Source of the DNA: Solen grandis
Taxonomy: Eukaryota; Mollusca; Bivalvia; Adapedonta; Solenidae
Assembly (NCBI GenBank): GCA_021229015.1
Contig: CM037778.1
Coordinates: 19,798,909 to 19,862,908, forward strand
Reading direction: 5' to 3'
Length of the DNA: 64,000 bases
In this document: positions 57,235 to 64,000 of the stretch, piece by piece
Position numbering within the stretch: the stretch's first letter is position 1
Layout: each line of letters begins with the position of its first letter
Translations under genes and position numbers: made by a program
Notes under the pieces: model-generated
Database searches by the model: none
The model's input: only the letters and a program-made list of their open reading frames with translations
What the model was told of the DNA's origin: nothing

Positions 57235-59855
57235 CTAGATTTCATTCGTTGATACGAATGATAGGACTTTCTGCTACATTTGTCAAATACTTAAAAGCAA
57301 AAACAGTAAGAGGATATGAAATTGCATCCTTTAACTTGCTTTTGTATGGCCATAACTTAAATGAACTTTGAAAAATAAACCGTTTAACTTGGAGGAAATT
57401 GCAAAAGTAACTGAAAATCATTTTTTTTATCGATTTATTTAACTTGGACTATTTTTATAATCTATGTTACAAATCAAATTTATTTAAAACGCTTACAATT
57501 CGAATTCCATCCTGTAATGATGGCGGGTAGACCGCGTACAAGAGTGTGTAGATAACGTCAAGTTTGATGTCACATGACAACATAGGCATAAGAAAATCAA
57601 ATGAAATGAAATATTAAGTATCTTAAATATATCAAGTAATTTTTTCATGCTCCTTGCAACTTTGCAACATAAAGAAATTAACGCGTAGATATATTAACAT
57701 TCTTTTTGACATTATGACGCCCAAATAACGTTAATCTTCACAGAATATAAATAAGTCTTAAAGACTAATATTCAGTCCAAATATCAACTTTCTAAATCAT
57801 CTCGAAGCGATTTTATATGTTTTTGAAATTTGACGTCAATGTTTCGAAACTTGGATTCGCCATACAACCATTGCCTTTTCGTCTTTTCGTATTTGTAAAA
57901 CAGGACCCGGGATACACAACTAGAGCGTTACATATACATTTTTGAAATTTGCTGAAAATCGGTCCAAAAATAATGGCTGTACACCGCGTAAAACCTTTTC
58001 GTCTGACGTCAAATTGATGTGATATAAGTCAAATTAATATGAATTACATTGCATTTTAAAGCATTTCTAAAGTATATACCATAAGATTCATGGTCCTGGG
58101 AAGTAACAACATATTAAATTTACGCGTATATATCAGAAATAATTTTTGACCTTATGACGTCATATGACGTCAAATGACGTTCATCTTCAGAGAATGTAAA
58201 GCACTCTGGAGACTTATTTACTTTCCAAATATTAGATTTCTAACTCATCTGGAAACGATTTTATACGTATTTAAAATTTGACGCCAATGGTTCGAATATT
58301 GGATCCGCCATAAAACCTTTGCATTTTTGATTTTGGAAGAACGGACACGGGGATGCTCAACTATAACCTAATATACACTTTCTGTGAAATTTTTATGAAA
58401 ATCGGTTCATAAACAATGGCTGTAGACCGCGTACAAACTTTTGTAGCATCTGGCAAGTGTAACGTCATATGACGTCATAGGCTTATGAAAACTGTAGAAT
58501 AAAAATATCAACATTTGAAGCAAAATGTCATATTAATTTCCATTCCCATGGACCATTTTAACATATAGAAATTTTCTTGTAAATATTAGAAATAGATTTT
58601 CATGTATTGACGTCATCTGACGTCACATGACGTTCATTTTCACAAAATCGTTCAGTCATCCATAATCCTACACAATGTTCAAATATCAATATTCTATCTC
58701 ATATGGGACCGATTTTATAAGCATTTGAAAATTAACGACCTCGGTTCGAATCTTGGATTCTCCATAGAACCATGGTCTTTTAGAATTTTGAAAAACGGAA
58801 AGCGGGATGCACAACTAGATCTTAATATACACATTCTGTGAACATTTGATGAACATCGGTTTATATGTAATGGCTGTAGACCGCGTACAAACTTTTGTAG
58901 AATATGTAAAGTGTGACGTCATATGACGTCATATGCCTATAAAAATGATTGAAATAGAAATTATATCGTGTGAAACATATGTCATTAAATTCTTATTGCT
59001 CTTCGACCATTTCAACATATAGAAATAATCTTGTTAATGTTAGTAATATATTTTCATATAATGACGTCACGTGACGTCATATGATGCAAATTTTCAAAAT
59101 ATTTTTCAGACTCCGAGAGACCTACATACTGACCAAATATCAACTTTCTATCTCAAAAAGGACTGATTTTATAAGCATTTGAAAATTTACGACCTTGGTT
59201 CGAATCTTGGTTTCGCTATAGAACCTTGGCAATTTCGAATTTTGAGAAAGCGGGATGCACAACTAGAACTTAATATACACATTCTGTGAAAATTTGATGA
59301 AAATCGGTTCATAAATAATGGCTCTGGACCGCGTACAAACTTTTGTAGCTTATTTCACGTGTGACGTCATATGACATTGCCCTTCACAATTTAACATATA
59401 GAAATATTCTTGTTAATATTAGAAATACATTATCATATAATGACGTCACGTGACGTCATATGACATTTATTTTCACAAAATGTTTAAAACTTCTAGAGAC
59501 CTATATACTGATAAAATATCAACTTTCTATCATCATTGCAAAATTTTACTTTTGGATTCCTATAGAACCGGACTTTTCGAATTTTGAAAAAGGGACACCG
59601 GCATGCACAACTAGAACTTAATATACACATTCTGTGAAAATTTGATGAAAATCGGTTCACAAACAATGGCTGTAGACTGCGTACAAGCTTTTGTAGCATA
59701 TTTCAAATGTGACGTCATATGACGTCATAGGCATATGAAAATCATAGAAATCAAAATTTCCTCACGTGACTAATAAGTCATAAAAATTTCATCGTCCTAG
59801 AGTATTGCAACATAGAAAAATAAGCGTTTAGTTAGGAAGAAAAAAAGAATAATAA
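57235..59855 (-). mobile_element. Hairpin-bounded repeat unit 3 (2,621 bp)
   Basis: A near duplicate of unit 2 from the hairpin through the TTAAATGAACTTTGAAAAATAAACCG segment, the CTTATGACG/CATTATGACG monomer and following type B monomers. It contains a deletion near 59375, where a TGACATTGCCCTTC junction skips the usual sequence after the palindrome. It ends with the standard module at 59755-59855. Confidence 0.65.
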
Positions 59856-62296
59856 CTAGATGTCATTCGTGAAAACGAATGATAGGACTTTCTGCAAGCT
59901 GTGTTAATGCAAAAAGCAGGAGATAGAAGTTTCATGTAATGACTCACCTCTAGTAGTATTTCATGTTCATGCTGAACAATTGACATTATATTCCGAAATT
60001 AGTGCAAATGATAAGAACTAAGTATTAGTCTGTGACGTCACATGACGTCATATGATATCATAACTCTAAACATATATAGAAATTCTGCAGAACTGCAAAC
60101 TGTTTAAGTTTCAACTTTCTATCTCATCCTGAAGCTCTCTAATCCTAAAATGAAATTTTCGGTCCTATGTTCGAATCTTATTTCAGCCACAGAACTTCGG
60201 TCTTTCGGAATTTCGATTAGCTGAAGGATATGCCACCCTAACTTTCAAGATGTACCATCTGTGAAAATTTGAAGAAAATCCGACCATTAATAGCGCCTGT
60301 AGAGCGTGAACACCATTTTTCACTATATTTAGCTCTGACGTCACATGACGTCATAGTGTGCTAAAGATGCTTTTGTTCAAAAGGGCATATTTTACTGTCA
60401 TAACTCTGAAATTTTCGTTATTCTGAACAACTGGCATCATGTCAAAATCATTGCCCAAAAATGAAAATTAAGAAGTATGCTTATGACGTCACAAGACGTC
60501 ATATACGTCAAGACTCAAGATATATGTAGAAATTCTGCAGAACTGTAAACTGTGTAAGTTTCAACTTTCTATCTCATCCTGAAACTCTTTAATACTAAAA
60601 TGAAATTATCGGTCCTATGTTCGAATCTTATTTCAGCCACAGAACTTCGGTCTTTGGGAATTTCGGTTAGTTGACAGGATATGCACACCTGAGTTTCAAA
60701 ATGTACCATCTGTGAAAATTTGAAGAAAATCCGACCATAAATGACGGCTGTAGAGCGTAAACACCATTTTTCACTATTTTTTGCTGTGACGTCATGTGAC
60801 GTCATAGGGTGCTGACGATGCTTTTGTTCAAAAGCGCATACTTTGCTTTCATAACTCTGAAATTTTCATTATTCTGAACAACTGGCATCATGTCGAAATC
60901 ATTGCCGAAAAATGAAAATTAAGAAGTATGCTTATGACGTCACATGACTTCATATGACGTCACGACTCAAAATTTTTGTAGAAATTCTGCAGAACTGCAA
61001 ACTGTGTAAGTTTCAACTTTCCATCTCATCCTGAAGCTCTTTTATCCTAAAATGAAATTTTCGGTCCTATGTTCGAATCTTATTTCAGCCACAGAACTTC
61101 GGTCTTTCGGAATTTCGGTTAGCTGACAGGATATGCACACCTTTGATTCACGATGTACCATCTGTGAAAATTTGAAGAAATTCCGACCATAAATGACGGC
61201 TGTAGAGCGCGAACACCTTTTTTCACTATTTTTAGCTGTGACGTCACATGACGTCAGAGGGTGCTGAAGATGCTTTTGTTCAAAAGCGCATACTTTCCTT
61301 TCATAACACTGAAATTTTCATTATTCTGAACAACTGGCATCATGTCGAAATCATTGCCCTAAAATGAAAATTAAGAAGTATGCTTTTGACGTCACATGAC
61401 GTCATATGACGTTACGCCTCAAAATATTTGTAGAAATTCTGCAGAACTGCAAACTGTGTAAGTTTCAACTTTCTATCTCATCCTGAAGCTCTTTTATCCT
61501 AAAATGAAATTTTCGGTCCTATGTTCGAATCTTATTTCAGCCACAGAACTTCGGTCTTTCGGAATTTCGGTTAGCTGACAGGATATGCACACCTTTGATT
61601 CAAGATGTACCATCTGTAAAAATTTGAAGAAAATCCGACCATAAATGACGGCTGTAGAGCGTAAACACCATTTTTCACTATTTTTTGCTGTGACGTCATG
61701 TGACGTCATAGGGTGCTGAAGATGCTTTTGTTCAAAAGCGCATACTTTGCTTTCATAACTCTGAAATTTTCATTATTCTGAACAACTGGCATCATGTCGA
61801 AATCATTGCCGAAAAATGAAAATTAAGAAGTATGCTTATGACGTCACATGACTTCATATGACGTCACGACTCAAAATTTTTGTAGAAATTCTGCAGAACT
61901 GCAAACTGTGTAAGTTTCAACTTTCCATCTCATCCTGAAGCTCTTTTATCCTAAAATGAAATTTTCGGTCCTATGTTCGAATCTTATTTCAGCCACAGAA
62001 CTTCGGTCTTTCGGAATTTCGGTTAGCTGACAGGATATGCACACCTTTGATTCAAGATGAACCATCTGTAAAAATTTGAAGAAAATCCGACCATAAATGA
62101 CGGCTGTAGAGCGCTAACACCATTTTTCACTATTTTTAGCTGTGACGTCATGTGACGTCATAGGGTGCTCAAAATCATTGAAATCAAAATTTCCTCACGT
62201 GACTAATAAGCCATAAAAATTTCATCGTCCTTGGACTATTTGCAACATATAAAAATAAGCGTTTAGTTAGGAAGAAGAAAAGAATAATAATAATAA
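59856..62296 (-). mobile_element. Hairpin-bounded repeat unit 4 (type A monomers)
   Basis: Starts CTAGATGTCATTCGTGAAAACGAATGATAGGACTTTCTGC, then a short lead (AAGCAGGAGATAGAAGTTTCATG), about five type A monomers and the end module at 62180-62296. Monomer starts (TTATGACGTC or variant) at 60481, 60932, 61384 and 61836 give spacings of 451, 452 and 452 bp, a very regular tandem array. Confidence 0.75.
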
Positions 62297-63490
62297 CTAG
62301 ATTTCATTCGTTGATACGAATGATAGGACTTTCTGCTAAAATTGAAAAATATTAAGATTAATTCCGTTAGAAAGAATATATATTAAATTCTCTACCCTTT
62401 ACTCTTTTATTTTTTTTCGTATGGACTTCTTTTAGCTTTGATGTCACATGACGTCATAGGGTGCTGAAAATTCTTTTGTTCAAAAGCGCATACTCTACTG
62501 TCGTAACTCTGAAATTTTCATTATTCTGAACAACTGGCATCATGTCAAAATCATTACCCTTAAAATTAAAATTAAGAAGTATGCATATGACGTCACATGA
62601 CGTCATATGACGTCACGACTCAAAATATATGTAGAATTCTGCAGAACTGCAAACTGTGTAAGTATCAACTTTCTATCTTATCCTGAAGCTCTTTCATCCT
62701 AAAATGAAATATTTCGGTCCTATGTTCGAATCTTATTTCAGCCACAGAACTTCGGTCTTTTCGGAATTTGGGTTTGGGCTGACAGGATATGCACACCTTA
62801 GTTTCAAGATGTACCATCTGTGAAAATTTGAAGTAAATCCGACCATAAATGACGGCTGTAGAGCGCAAACACCATTTTTCACTATTTTAGCTGTGGCGTC
62901 ATGTGACGTCAAAGGGTGCTGAAGATGCTTTTATTCAAAAGCGCATACTTTACTGTCATAACTCTGAAATTTTCATTATTCTGAACAACTGGCATCATGT
63001 CGAAATCCTTACCCTAAAATGAAAATTAAGAAGTATGCCTATGACGTCACATGACGTCATATGACGTCACGACTGAAAATATATGTTGAAATTCTGCAGA
63101 ACTGCAAACTGTGTAAGTTTCAACTTTCTATCTCATCCTGAAGCTCTTTAATCCTAAAATGATATTTTCGGTCCTATGTTCGAATCTTATTTCAGCCACA
63201 GAACTTCGGTCTTTCGGAATTTCGGTTAGCTGACAGGATATGCACACCTTTGATTCAATATGTACCATCTGTGAAAATTTGAAGAAATCCGACCATAAAT
63301 GACGGCTGTAGAGCGCGAACACCATTTTCACTATTTTTAGCTGTGACGTCATGTGACGTCATAGGTGCTGAAAATCATTGAAATCAAATTTACTCACGTG
63401 ACTAATAAGCCATAAAAATTCATCGTCCTAGGACTATTGCAACATATAAAAATAAGCGTTTAGTTAGGAAGAAGAAAGAATAAATAATAA
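62297..63490 (-). mobile_element. Hairpin-bounded repeat unit 5 (short, type A)
   Basis: CTAGATTTCATTCGTTGATACGAATGATAGGACTTTCTGC at 62297, then a short private lead (about 100 bp), a partial monomer and two type A monomers, with an end module at 63385-63490. It shows that unit length varies through monomer number. Confidence 0.7.
62588..62615. promoter_or_regulatory. Three TGACGTCA palindromes in exact 10-bp phase (example cluster)
   Basis: TGACGTCA at 62588-62595, 62598-62605 and 62608-62615, joined by CA and TA. TGACGTCA is the full cAMP-response-element palindrome bound by CREB/ATF bZIP dimers. A 10-bp period puts the sites on one face of the helix. Similar clusters recur twice per monomer across the clean arrays. 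Binding or activity is not shown by sequence alone. Confidence 0.6.
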
Positions 63491-64000
63491 ATAGATGTCA
63501 TTCGTCTAAACGAATGATAGGACTTTCTGTAACCTGTGTTAATGTAAAAAGCAAGAGATAGAAGTTTCATGTTATGTATCACCTCTGGTAGTATTTCATG
63601 TTCATGGTGATTAATTGACATTATATTATAAATAAGCGTTTAGTTAGAAGAAAAAAAAAGAAAGTAGCAGTAGTAGTAGTATGCTTATGACGTCATATGA
63701 CGTCACGACTCAAAAATATTTAAGAAATTCTGCATAACTGCAAACTGTGTAAGTTTCAACTTTCTATCTCATCCCGAAGTTTTTTAGCCCTAAAATGAAA
63801 TGTTTGGGGCCTATGTTCGAATATTACTTCAGCCACAATACTTCGGTTTTTCGGAATTAAGGTTAGCTGACAAAATATTCACACCTTATTTCAAGATGTT
63901 CCATCTGTAAAAATTTGAAGAAAATCTGATCATAAATGGCGGCTGTAGAGCGCGAAACACCATTTTTTCACTATTTTAGCTCTGACGTCACGTGACGTCA
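63491..64000 (-). mobile_element. Hairpin-bounded repeat unit 6 (runs off the window)
   Basis: ATAGATGTCATTCGTCTAAACGAATGATAGGACTTTCTG (first base of CTAG changed) at 63491, a lead like unit 4 (AAGCAAGAGATAGAAGTTTCATG), a stray copy of GCGTTTAGTTAG near 63635, an AGT microsatellite, then a type A monomer ending in TGACGTCACGTGACGTCA at the window edge. Confidence 0.7.

Noticed and set aside
59856..63490. Regular repeats with spacers resembling a CRISPR array
   Set aside because: Repeat period is about 450 bp, units are near-identical throughout, there are no cas genes and the genome is eukaryotic. This is a tandem repeat array.
53111..64000. tRNA genes suggested by GTTCGAATC words
   Set aside because: No acceptor stem, anticodon arm or A-box can be formed around them. 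They are part of the monomer.

Overview
This is a eukaryotic, strongly AT-rich window made almost entirely of repeats and transposons, with a single recognisable host exon. The sequence suggests a marine invertebrate, most likely a mollusc. This is inferred from a Ty3/gypsy retroelement whose Gag resembles the PNMA-type Gags common in such genomes, from Helitron/HINE-like elements built of core repeats, microsatellite and 3' hairpin, and from the host exon reading most like an invertebrate RSF1. No species can be named from this alone. There are no bacterial-style operons, no CRISPR array, and no tRNA or rRNA gene that I can support. Layout: (1) 1-5163 is intergenic or intronic. It holds a degenerate direct duplication ending in long C-tracts (1075-2658), a scattered old repeat (2680-3060), a coding first exon of an RSF1-like chromatin-remodelling subunit (3708-3852, + strand) and a 3' stump of a non-LTR retrotransposon (4656-4943). 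(2) 5174-14876 is a nested insertion. A non-autonomous DNA transposon with terminal inverted repeats and a 10-bp flanking direct repeat was itself interrupted by an 8.1-kb Ty3/gypsy LTR retrotransposon on the minus strand (6281-14370). That element has paired LTRs, a polypurine tract, a candidate primer site, gag, protease, reverse transcriptase, RNase H and integrase, with several frame breaks. (3) 15001-15100 is an assembly gap of N. (4) 15101-64000 is a very large repeat field made of about 450-bp monomers of several diverged subfamilies (called A, B, C and D here). Every subfamily carries clusters of the palindrome TGACGTCA, often spaced exactly 10 bp apart.

The monomers are organised into larger units. 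Each unit starts (+ strand) with CTAGATnTCATTCGT-loop-ACGAATGATAGGACTTTCTGC, a perfect 7-bp hairpin. It ends with a conserved segment finishing in GCGTTTAGTTAGGAAGAAG followed by (AAT)n, immediately before the next CTAG. Read on the minus strand this is TC...hairpin...CTAG with T after it, which is Helitron/HINE-like. At 51807-63491 at least five such units stand head to tail. Two other places (about 20380-20640 and 41770-42000) carry tandem arrays of a second hairpin built from the same GGACTTTCTGC word.

Sequence quality is uneven and matters for any reading. The two LTRs of the gypsy element, which should be near-identical, agree well at first, but the right one fills with single-base indels after about 14.0 kb. 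From there to about 49.9 kb the sequence is inflated with homopolymers and looks like unpolished long-read consensus. The exception is a clean island at about 38640-39760. Open reading frames in 25-50 kb should not be believed. The most interesting candidates for something undescribed are the head-to-tail hairpin-delimited repeat units packed with helically phased TGACGTCA palindromes.
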